NCBI GenBank assembly: GCA_947365485.1
Contig: CANAXK010000052.1
Location: 1-9,220 of the forward strand
Direction of reading: 5' to 3'
From: an uncultured bacterium
GTDB taxonomy: Bacteria > Cyanobacteriota > Vampirovibrionia > Gastranaerophilales > Gastranaerophilaceae
DNA: 9,220 nucleotides
Below, in pieces: positions 1 to 6,418 of the stretch. The position numbers were made by a program, and so were the translations under genes. Below the pieces are notes generated by a model, which saw only the letters and a program-made list of their open reading frames with translations, had not been told where the DNA came from and did not search any database. The first letter of the stretch is position 1. The number at the start of each line of letters is the position of its first letter.

Positions 1-1472
1 TAAGTTTGTCAGGGATTCAGAGTTCTAATTTCTTTGTAAGATTATTAAAACCTGAATCCTTTTCTCCTATATTGGCGCTAATTGGCGTTGTAATGATAAT
101 GGCTGCTAAGAGCAACAAGAGAAAAAATGTGGGCGCGGTGTTAATCGGGTTTGCAATTTTGATGTTTGGCATGGAAGTCATGAAAGATGCAATGGCTCCT
201 CTTGCAGACATGCCGGCGTTTACAAGTGTCATGACCGCATTCACTAACCCGATTCTCGGTGTTATTGTCGGTACTGTTGTAACTGCTGTTATTCAAAGCT
301 CTGCGGCTTCTATTGGTATTTTGCAGGCTCTGTCTATGGTCGGCGGGCTTACTTACGGTATGGCTGTTCCGATTGTAATGGGACAAAACATTGGTACATG
401 TATTTCTGCGATGCTTTCAAGTATTGGTGTAAGCACAAATGCTAAACGCGTTGCAGCTGTCCACGTACTTTTCAATGTACTCGGGGTTATTATCTGTCTG
501 GGTGCTTTCCAGCTCGGAAACGCGATTTTTAAATTTGATTTTGTCACAAAATCAATATCTCCGTTTGGAATCGCGATGGTGCATTCAATATTCAATATTG
601 TGACAACAGTTGTGCTGTTTCCATTTACCAAATTCCTGGAACGTGCAGCTTATCTTGTTGTTAAAGACAAAAAGGTCAAGGATAAAAATGTACTGCTTGA
701 TGAAAGACTTCTTCTTGCTCCTTCGTTTGCGATTGCAGAATGCGTAAGACAGACTGTTAAAATGGCAGAGATTGTTGAGTTTAACTTTATTAATTCAACA
801 AAGATGCTTAAGAGCTTCCATTACAAGAAAGCAGACCAGATTAAAAACAACGAAATTAAGATTGATACTTACGAAGACAAACTCGGGGCTTTCTTGTTAA
901 AACTTTCAGGCAAAGAGCTTTCAGAAGAAGACAACAACAGGATTTCGCAGCTACTATTGACTATCGGGGATTATGAAAGAATCGGAGACCATGCTTCGTA
1001 TATTCTTAAGATTGCAGAAAAGCTTAAGGAAAGCGAGAAAAAGCTTTCTCCGGACGCAGTTGAGGAACTTAAGGTTATTGTTCATGCTGTGTCAGAGATA
1101 TTCATGATGGCTCTTGAGGCTTATAAAACCGATAATATTCAGCTTGCACAGGAGGCTGAACCGCTTGAGGCTGTAATCAAGAAGATTATCAGAAAAGTTA
1201 AAAACCGTCATATCCAGAGGCTTAAAGACGGGTACTGCACCGCAGAAGTCAGCTTCCTGTTCTCTGATTTGCTGAATGATTTTAGAAGAATTGCAGCACA
1301 CTGCGGAAACATTGCAACAAGCGTTATTCAGCTTCATGACACAACAATTGATAAGCATGAATACAATCACAGAAACAAGGATGAAGACTTGCAGTTCGTA
1401 AGCAAGTATGAAGATTACAAGTCACGTTACTCTGTTTCGAAGCATAAATCGATTGAGATGATGAATGTTTAG
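1..1472 (+). CDS. Na/Pi cotransporter family protein with PhoU-like C-terminal domain (5' partial)
   Basis: Membrane carrier of the Na+/phosphate cotransporter (NptA/PF02690) type, expected to import phosphate with sodium across the inner membrane. The reading frame is open back to the left edge, so the TTG at 6 is probably not the start. What remains begins inside or just before the second of the family's two membrane repeats. Numbering from that TTG, residues about 20-215 hold hydrophobic segments, the second-repeat QSSAAS signature (97-102) and GQNIGT (126-131). The first repeat with its own QSS motif must lie upstream, which agrees with usual lengths of roughly 550 residues or more. Residues about 245-445 form a helical PhoU-like cytoplasmic domain with the YERIGDH motif (323-329), often linked to phosphate sensing. 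The tail after 450 is charged and low in complexity. Its stop overlaps the convergent gene by 4 nt. Family is clear; the transported ion is inferred. Confidence 0.93.
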   Translation, partial: SLSGIQSSNFFVRLLKPESFSPILALIGVVMIMAAKSNKRKNVGAVLIGFAILMFGMEVMKDAMAPLADMPAFTSVMTAFTNPILGVIVGTVVTAVIQSSAASIGILQALSMVGGLTYGMAVPIVMGQNIGTCISAMLSSIGVSTNAKRVAAVHVLFNVLGVIICLGAFQLGNAIFKFDFVTKSISPFGIAMVHSIFNIVTTVVLFPFTKFLERAAYLVVKDKKVKDKNVLLDERLLLAPSFAIAECVRQTVKMAEIVEFNFINSTKMLKSFHYKKADQIKNNEIKIDTYEDKLGAFLLKLSGKELSEEDNNRISQLLLTIGDYERIGDHASYILKIAEKLKESEKKLSPDAVEELKVIVHAVSEIFMMALEAYKTDNIQLAQEAEPLEAVIKKIIRKVKNRHIQRLKDGYCTAEVSFLFSDLLNDFRRIAAHCGNIATSVIQLHDTTIDKHEYNHRNKDEDLQFVSKYEDYKSRYSVSKHKSIEMMNV

Positions 1473-2203
1473 AGCCTTATTGTTCTAAACAGAGTCGAAT
1501 ACTTGTGCGAACCGTAATAGATGATTATGGACACAAAGTAATTCTCCAAATCGTTGATTTCGAGGTAGGTTTGTACGGGCGCTTTTCTCTTGGTGCTCTT
1601 GAAATTCCCGATAAAATCCAGAAAACCCATGTGGATTTTCTGCGAACGGGTTAATTTAGGCTTGGCAATGTGCTTGTCGTAAAACATTTCCGGCGTGTAA
1701 TCCCGCTCGTATACCGGAATAATGTGCTTGACAACGCCGTTTTGCTTAAATAATATGAACCAGTCTCCTTCATGTTCGCGCGGGGTTAAGAGGTAATACC
1801 CGGGCTCGATTGTGATGTTTTTGAAATATATTGGCGAATTGAGCCTAAATAGCGGATAAACAGACCATGATGTGTCTTTCATATCATAGTACTGCTCGGG
1901 GTCTATGTCATGAAGGTACGAGAAGCTTGGCACTTCAAGGTCGTTGTATATTTGCGAATAATTTTTTGATGCCTTTGTTCTTTCAGGAGGGACAATGATT
2001 TCGTCATTTTCGTTGTAGTGCTGGAAAGCTCCGTCTTCATCCTGGCGGTAAATGGTTGTTTCTTCGTCCTTGTCCAGTGAGTTAGGGTCAATGTCGTCGT
2101 AAAACCCTGGCGGGGTACCGGCATGGCCGCCGTTGTCCGGCTCTGAAAAGGCGGGCAGTATTAAACTTGCAAGCACTAAAATTAAAACGCTCTTTTTTAA
2201 CAT
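1469..2203 (-). CDS. Uncharacterised secreted protein, cysteine-free
   Basis: I do not recognise a named domain. The 244-residue product opens with a clean signal peptide: Lys-Lys at 3-4, a hydrophobic core at about 5-17, and a likely cleavage after Ala-Phe-Ser (18-20). There is no lipobox and no cysteine anywhere, so it is probably a soluble periplasmic or exported protein. Residues 21-110 are rich in Asp, Glu, Asn and Tyr and look flexible. Residues about 112-244 look folded, with alternating hydrophobic beta-type segments, a GYYLLTPREHEG stretch (135-146) and a basic patch (181-208). No catalytic motif is evident. The start is chosen because the signal peptide begins there, although no SD sequence precedes the ATG. 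It is transcribed away from the glycan operon and shares only the 109-bp spacer with it. That it is a real gene rests on the signal peptide and uninterrupted length. Confidence 0.82.
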   Translation of the reverse strand: MLKKSVLILVLASLILPAFSEPDNGGHAGTPPGFYDDIDPNSLDKDEETTIYRQDEDGAFQHYNENDEIIVPPERTKASKNYSQIYNDLEVPSFSYLHDIDPEQYYDMKDTSWSVYPLFRLNSPIYFKNITIEPGYYLLTPREHEGDWFILFKQNGVVKHIIPVYERDYTPEMFYDKHIAKPKLTRSQKIHMGFLDFIGNFKSTKRKAPVQTYLEINDLENYFVSIIIYYGSHKYSTLFRTIRL

Positions 2204-2209
2204 ACAATT

Positions 2210-2237
2210 ATTTTAATAGATTTATTTTTAAAATCAA
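2210..2237 (-). promoter_or_regulatory. Candidate promoter of the secreted-protein gene
   Basis: On the minus strand TTGATT (2237-2232) is followed after 16 bases by TAAAAT (2215-2210). A start point about 7 bases further on would fall at or next to the A of the ATG at 2203, which would make the transcript leaderless and would fit the missing SD. The spacer is so AT-rich that similar boxes could arise by chance. Confidence 0.3.
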
Positions 2238-2256
2238 GTTAATTGCAAATTAACTT
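2236..2256. promoter_or_regulatory. 21-bp palindrome, candidate operator
   Basis: Perfect 9-bp arms AAGTTAATT (2236-2244) and AATTAACTT (2248-2256) surround GCA. The palindrome lies in the only divergent spacer of the window. It covers the expected -35 position of the operon promoter and ends 4 bases before its TATAAT box. It also overlaps the -35 candidate of the minus-strand gene by two bases. This is the geometry of a repressor operator, but no regulator gene is present and the arms are AT-rich. Confidence 0.4.
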
Positions 2257-2266
2257 TCTTTATAAT
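2239..2266 (+). promoter_or_regulatory. Candidate promoter of the glycan operon
   Basis: A consensus -10 box TATAAT lies at 2261-2266. The best-spaced -35 is only a partial match (TTAATT, 2239-2244, 16-bp spacer). TTGCAA at 2243-2248 is closer to consensus but only 12 bp away, too near. A start point near 2273 would give a leader of about 40 nt carrying the SD GGAGAG (2295-2300) before the first GT2 gene. Confidence 0.45.
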
Positions 2267-2312
2267 TTAATATATATAGTCGTAATATATAACTGGAGAG
2301 AAATTTTTTAAT

Positions 2313-3317
2313 ATGCCAAAATTGTCAGTAGTTATTCCGATTTATAACGCTCAAACTTACCTTCGGGAAGCACTTGACAGCGTTGTTGGACAAACATTTG
2401 AAGACCTGGAAATAATATGTGTAAACGACGGCTCAAAAGACGATTCTCTGAAGATTGTTGAAGAGTACGCTGCAAAAGATAACAGATTTAAAATTATTGA
2501 TAAACCAAATTCAGGCTACGGAGCTTCTGTAAACCGCGGTTTTGATGAAGCAGCCGGAGAGTTTGTAGCAATATTTGAGCCTGATGATATACTGGAAAAC
2601 AATATTTATGAGACGCTTTTGGGCGAAGCTCACAAGAATAATCTTGATGTTGTAAAGTGCAACTTTTATAACTACTGGTCTAAGAAAAACAAACTCAAAC
2701 GAAGCGGCTTGATTGCGAGATGCGCTAAAAAAGACGTGTTTGAACCAAAAGACAATCTGAAAATGTTCACCTGCCACGCAAGCGTGTGGGCAGGAGTTTA
2801 CAGAAAGAAATTCCTTGAAGAAAACGGGATAAGATTTCTGGAAACACCGGGTGCTTCTTTTCAGGATATGTCTTTCAACTTCAAAGTTATTGCAAGCTCT
2901 CCAAGGATTAAACTACTTGAGACCCCGCTTTTAAGGTACAGGCAGGATAATCCGGGCTCGTCTATCAATAACCCCGGAAAAGTTTACTGCGTGTGCGACG
3001 AGTACGATGAATTGACAAGATTTTTGGAAAGCAAGCCTGAATTGAAAGAGGTTTTCAACACTCAAAAACTTGTAAACCAGTACAGGGCTTACGCGTGGAA
3101 TATCCAGAGACTGGATAAGAGCTTCCAGAATGAATTTTTGCAGAAGTTTTCTGATACGTTCAGGGAGTTTGATTCAAAGGGCGAGATTAAGAAGGACTTT
3201 TTTGATTCAATAAATAAAAAAGATTTTACTTTGCTTATTAATAAGCCGAATAGGTTCTTTGAGAAGGTTGTTGAGAAAAGGAGCCTGTTTGAAAATTTAT
3301 TCGGAGCAAAAAAATGA
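2313..3317 (+). CDS. GT2 family glycosyltransferase (first of two)
   Basis: Cytoplasmic, probably membrane-associated transferase of the GT-A fold (GT2), moving a sugar from a nucleotide donor onto a growing glycan. In the 334-residue product the nucleotide-binding start VVIPIYNA (6-13) and VNDGS (37-41) are typical. A glycine-rich turn with NRG (67-76) precedes EPDD (89-92), which takes the metal-binding DxD role with Glu in place of the commoner first Asp. FQDM (183-186) lies where the catalytic-base Asp is usual, and YRQDNPGSS follows (209-217). The C-terminal third is charged and helical with no membrane span. SD GGAGAG sits 12 bases before the ATG, a little far but the only candidate. 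It opens the operon and overlaps glf by 4 nt (ATGA). Pairing with glf makes a galactofuranosyltransferase role possible, but donor and acceptor cannot be read from sequence. Confidence 0.93.
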   Translation: MPKLSVVIPIYNAQTYLREALDSVVGQTFEDLEIICVNDGSKDDSLKIVEEYAAKDNRFKIIDKPNSGYGASVNRGFDEAAGEFVAIFEPDDILENNIYETLLGEAHKNNLDVVKCNFYNYWSKKNKLKRSGLIARCAKKDVFEPKDNLKMFTCHASVWAGVYRKKFLEENGIRFLETPGASFQDMSFNFKVIASSPRIKLLETPLLRYRQDNPGSSINNPGKVYCVCDEYDELTRFLESKPELKEVFNTQKLVNQYRAYAWNIQRLDKSFQNEFLQKFSDTFREFDSKGEIKKDFFDSINKKDFTLLINKPNRFFEKVVEKRSLFENLFGAKK

Positions 3318-4414
3318 AGAAAAATTTAGTTGTTGGAGCAGGCTTTTCGGGCGCTGCTATTGCAAACCTGATTGCAGAAAATCTGAACGAAGAAGTTGTC
3401 GTGATTGACAAGAAAGACCATGTTGCCGGAAACAGCTACGACTATCGCGATAAAAACGGAATAATGATTCACAAGTACGGGTCGCATATTTTCCACACAA
3501 ACAGTGAAAAAGTCTGGGCTTTTTTGAAGAAGTTTACTGACTTCAATACTTATATGCATGAGGTTGTGGGTATAATAGACGGTATAGAGGCGCAGATTCC
3601 GTTCAATTTTAATACGCTTTATCAGGTTTTTCCTGAAACAATGGCAAAAAGAATGGAAGAGAAACTTCTTAGGGCTTTTGAATACAATACAAAGGTTCCG
3701 ATTCTGGAGTTTCAAAAACAAGATGACGAGGATTTGAAATTCCTCGCAAACTATGTTTACGAAAAGATTTTTCTGAACTATACAACAAAACAGTGGGGCG
3801 TTTCTCCAAAAGAAGTTGACGGCGCTGTTACAGCAAGAGTACCGGTTTATTTGAGCAAGGACAACCGGTATTTTCAGGACAAGTATCAGGGCATTCCAAG
3901 GAAGGGATATACAAAAGTTGTTGAGAGAATGCTCGACCATAAGAATATCAAAGTTAAACTGAATACAGAGTTTAAAGGCGTAGAATGTTTTGACAGAGTG
4001 TTTTTCACAGGCTCAATTGACGAGTTTTTCAACTACAAATACGGAATGCTGCCTTATAGAAGCGTAAACTTTAAGTTTGAAGAATACGACAGAGAGTTTT
4101 ACCAGTCACACGCGTGCATAAATTATCCTAATAATTACGATTTCACGCGTATCCATGAGTATAAACACTACTTGCAGGATAAGAGCGACAAAACTGTAAT
4201 AGCAAAAGAGTACTCTGAATTTTTCGAGCTTGGCAAAAACGAGAGATACTACCCGATTGCGAGCAAGGAGAATGCGGAGCTTTACGCGAAGTATTTGAAA
4301 GAGGCAGAAGAGCTTGATAATGTTTATTTCCTTGGCAGACTCGGTGATTACAAATACTACAACATGGACGCTGCAATCGAAAGAGCGATTAATTTGTTTG
4401 AGGAAATTCGCTAA
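3314..4414 (+). CDS. glf: UDP-galactopyranose mutase
   Basis: Flavoenzyme that interconverts UDP-galactopyranose and UDP-galactofuranose, the donor for Galf residues in bacterial surface glycans; cytosolic. The 366 residues match the usual length. An N-terminal FAD-binding Rossmann motif VGAGFSGA (7-14) is followed by GSHIFHT (56-62). Substrate-site residues fall at nearly the numbers known for the Klebsiella enzyme: Tyr156, Trp161 (KQWG), Arg175 (TARVPV), Tyr186, Arg279 and Tyr313. The C-terminal GRLGDYKYYNMD block (341-352) gives Arg342 and Tyr348, with Asn350 where I recall an Asp in enterobacterial enzymes; I would not read a loss of function into that. SD GGAG (3303-3306) lies 7 bases before the ATG, inside the previous gene. 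The start overlaps that gene by ATGA and the stop overlaps the next start by one base (TAATG), which suggests translational coupling. The galE-like gene downstream could supply its UDP-galactose. Confidence 0.97.
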   Translation: MKKNLVVGAGFSGAAIANLIAENLNEEVVVIDKKDHVAGNSYDYRDKNGIMIHKYGSHIFHTNSEKVWAFLKKFTDFNTYMHEVVGIIDGIEAQIPFNFNTLYQVFPETMAKRMEEKLLRAFEYNTKVPILEFQKQDDEDLKFLANYVYEKIFLNYTTKQWGVSPKEVDGAVTARVPVYLSKDNRYFQDKYQGIPRKGYTKVVERMLDHKNIKVKLNTEFKGVECFDRVFFTGSIDEFFNYKYGMLPYRSVNFKFEEYDREFYQSHACINYPNNYDFTRIHEYKHYLQDKSDKTVIAKEYSEFFELGKNERYYPIASKENAELYAKYLKEAEELDNVYFLGRLGDYKYYNMDAAIERAINLFEEIR

Positions 4415-5415
4415 TGCCTAAAGTCTCTGTAATCATACCTGTTTACAATGTAGAAAACTACCTGAGAGAATGCCTTGATAGCGTCTTAGCACAAACTTTA
4501 AGCGATATTGAAGTTATATGCGTGAATGACGGCTCAACAGATGGCTCGGGCGCGATTTTGGATGAGTATGCAAGAGCGGACGAGCGTGTTGTTGTTCTGC
4601 ACCAGGAAAACACCGGACAGGGGATTGCAAGAAACAAAGCTCTAAAGCTTGCAAAGGGTGAATATGTTGCTTTTGTGGATCCGGATGATTTGATTAGCAC
4701 GGACATGTATGAAAAGATGTACAGTGAGGCTATAAACAACCACGCTGATGTTGTTCAGTGTGACTATGAAGAGTTTTATCATAGCGGATACAAAAACAGA
4801 ATTTGCTTGAAAGATAAAGGTTATGAGCCTCAAACATGTTTGAGGCAGGAAGAGATTTTAAAATCTCTTCCTGTAAATATCGTGTTTATGGTGTGGAGCA
4901 GGATTTACAAAATGGCAATGATTGTAGAAAATGATATTAAGTTTGCACCTCTAAAACGCGCAGAGGACCACACATGGAGCATTGAGTCGCTTATATGCGC
5001 AAATAAAGTGTTTTATATAGATGAATGCTTTTACCACTACAGAATGAACCCTGCATCAACTGTGAATCGCAATGCAAAAAAATACTTTGATTGCCTTGAG
5101 ATTGTAAATAGCGTAAGAGATATTCTCTCAAAACACGGTTTGCTTGATACTGTTGATATTAAAGAGTATCAAATGTTTATTGGAAAAACTTTTTTGGATA
5201 ATTTGGACGAGAAAGATTACAGGCAATTCTTTAAAATTTCGCAAAAATATCTTGATAAAAAGGTCTATGATGAGTTGCAGAAATTTGTAAAAATTCAAAA
5301 AATCCGTTATATTGTAGATAACATATTCTCGCTGAAAAACAAGTTTATAAACGGAGATAAGGTTAAAATACTATCATTATTCGGGGTTAAATTCAGGATG
5401 GTGCGGAAGGGTTAA
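4414..5415 (+). CDS. GT2 family glycosyltransferase (second of two)
   Basis: A 333-residue GT-A transferase with canonical GT2 motifs: VIIPVYNV (6-13), VNDGSTDGS (37-45), NTGQGIARN (66-74), VDPDD (88-92) with the metal-binding Asp residues, and a RAEDHTW block (182-188) where Glu184-Asp185 fit the catalytic-base position. The C-terminus (about 305-333) is basic with a hydrophobic FGVKF stretch, a tail I associate with bacterial capsule and LPS transferases that touch the membrane. It shares the N-terminal pattern of the first GT2 but diverges after the DxD, so the two probably make different linkages. SD GAGGAA (4400-4405) lies 8 bases before the ATG. The gene begins on the last base of glf's stop and ends one base before the next gene. 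Two adjacent perfect palindromes lie inside it at codons 138-154. The flanking protein sequence still looks normal for the family, so they do not look like an insertion. Sugar specificity is unknown. Confidence 0.93.
   Translation: MPKVSVIIPVYNVENYLRECLDSVLAQTLSDIEVICVNDGSTDGSGAILDEYARADERVVVLHQENTGQGIARNKALKLAKGEYVAFVDPDDLISTDMYEKMYSEAINNHADVVQCDYEEFYHSGYKNRICLKDKGYEPQTCLRQEEILKSLPVNIVFMVWSRIYKMAMIVENDIKFAPLKRAEDHTWSIESLICANKVFYIDECFYHYRMNPASTVNRNAKKYFDCLEIVNSVRDILSKHGLLDTVDIKEYQMFIGKTFLDNLDEKDYRQFFKISQKYLDKKVYDELQKFVKIQKIRYIVDNIFSLKNKFINGDKVKILSLFGVKFRMVRKG
4827..4846. repeat. Perfect 20-bp palindrome inside the second GT2 gene
   Basis: The half-site GCCTCAAACA (4827-4836) is followed at once by its exact reverse complement TGTTTGAGGC (4837-4846), with no spacer. 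It shares its last C with the larger palindrome that begins at 4846. The reading frame passes straight through, encoding part of EPQTCLRQ. Confidence 0.95.
4846..4873. repeat. Perfect 28-bp palindrome inside the second GT2 gene
   Basis: The half-site CAGGAAGAGATTTT (4846-4859) is followed directly by AAAATCTCTTCCTG (4860-4873). In RNA it could fold into a hairpin of about 12 bp with a UUAA loop; in DNA it could extrude a cruciform. No T-run follows, so it is not a standard intrinsic terminator. It encodes part of RQEEILKSLP. Confidence 0.96.
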
Positions 5416-5416
5416 T

Positions 5417-6409
5417 ATGTCAAAGGTTTTAATAACAGGAATAGCAGGGCTTCTGGGCAGCCATTTTTCAAGATTCCTGCTTGAAAAAGGGTACGAAGTA
5501 GTCGGGATTGACGATTTCTCCGGCGGATACGAGGAAAATCTGGCTGACGGCGTTTTTTGCTCAACGCTCAACCTGACTGATTTGGAGTCGGTTGATAAGT
5601 TCTTTAAAGAACAAAAATTCGACTATGTTTACCACTTCGCAGCCTACGCTGCAGAAGGACTCTCGCCTTTTATTCGAAACTTTAATTATATGAACAATGT
5701 CGTGGCGTCAGCCAATCTCATCACTTCGTCCATTAACTACGATGTTAAAAAGTTTATTTTCACATCCTCAAACGGGGTTTACGGGGCTGATAATGAACCG
5801 CCATTTAACGAAACCATGCAGCCAAAACCGATTGACCCGTACGGGATTGCAAAGTACGCGGTTGAGATGGACTTGAAGACCGCGCATGACCAGTTCGGGC
5901 TCAACTATTCTATTATAAGACCTCATAATGTTGTGGGGATTTATCAGAACATCTGGGATAGGTACAGAAATGTTATCGGAATCTGGATAAGACAGACAAT
6001 GAAGGGCGAAGCGCTTACCGTGTACGGCGACGGGCTTCAAAAACGAGCGTTTTCTGACATGGTTTATTATAACGAGCCGTTTGAAAAACTCATGACCGAA
6101 TTTAACGGTGAGATTTTCAACCTCGGCGCAGATAAGGCTTTCACCCTAAGAGAAACAGCAGAACTCGTGCAAAAATGCGCAGGAAATTTCGGATTCAAGC
6201 CGGAGATTGTGCATCTGGAACCAAGACATGAAGCAAAATATGCTTATTCAGACCACACAAAGGCTAAGAAGCTGTTGGGCTTTGACGACAGAACCGACTT
6301 GGAGGAAACTGTTAACAGCATGTTTGAGTGGGCGCTTGAGCAGCCGGAGCGGGAAGTTAAGAATATGAAATACGAGACTGTGAAAAATATTTACGGTTAT
6401 TGGAAATAG
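5417..6409 (+). CDS. NAD-dependent nucleotide-sugar epimerase, UDP-glucose 4-epimerase-like
   Basis: Extended short-chain dehydrogenase of the GalE-like group. It most likely inverts C4 of a UDP-hexose (UDP-glucose/UDP-galactose or the N-acetyl forms) in the cytosol using bound NAD. The 330 residues carry the Rossmann motif TGIAGLLGS (7-15), an acidic turn IDD (31-33), the NAD-contact block HFAAYAAE (73-80), TSSNGVYG (116-123) with probable catalytic Ser118, and the YxxxK pair Tyr142/Lys146. PHNVVG (169-174) and YGDGLQKRAFS (203-213) follow. After RAFS, where relatives usually read Y-[IV]-x-D-V, this protein reads DMVYYN, so the substrate-side loop is atypical. SD GGAAGG (5405-5410) lies 6 bases before the ATG, and only one base separates it from the previous stop. 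Placement with glf argues for making UDP-Gal. A UDP-GlcNAc or uronate epimerase is possible, so I assign no symbol. Confidence 0.9.
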   Translation: MSKVLITGIAGLLGSHFSRFLLEKGYEVVGIDDFSGGYEENLADGVFCSTLNLTDLESVDKFFKEQKFDYVYHFAAYAAEGLSPFIRNFNYMNNVVASANLITSSINYDVKKFIFTSSNGVYGADNEPPFNETMQPKPIDPYGIAKYAVEMDLKTAHDQFGLNYSIIRPHNVVGIYQNIWDRYRNVIGIWIRQTMKGEALTVYGDGLQKRAFSDMVYYNEPFEKLMTEFNGEIFNLGADKAFTLRETAELVQKCAGNFGFKPEIVHLEPRHEAKYAYSDHTKAKKLLGFDDRTDLEETVNSMFEWALEQPEREVKNMKYETVKNIYGYWK

Positions 6410-6418
6410 GAGTATGGA

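Noticed and set aside
6..8. TTG as the start codon of the cotransporter gene.
   Set aside because: The frame is open to the window edge, no SD can be seen, and the family's first membrane repeat is missing, so the true start is upstream.
13..59. Inverted repeat GGATTCAG/CTGAATCC followed by TTTT, resembling a terminator.
   Set aside because: The loop is over 30 nt and the site is inside the cotransporter coding sequence.
586..600. 15-bp palindrome CAATATT-C-AATATTG.
   Set aside because: Short, AT-rich and inside coding sequence; expected by chance far more readily than the GT2 palindromes.
2579..2590. Glu in place of Asp in the first GT2's metal-binding motif (EPDD) as a sign of lost activity.
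   Set aside because: Related GT2 enzymes often carry Glu at this first position and the two following Asp residues are intact.
3326..3940. 204-codon open frame on the minus strand inside glf.
   Set aside because: It lies wholly opposite a gene with intact catalytic motifs and shows no recognisable domain or ribosome binding context.
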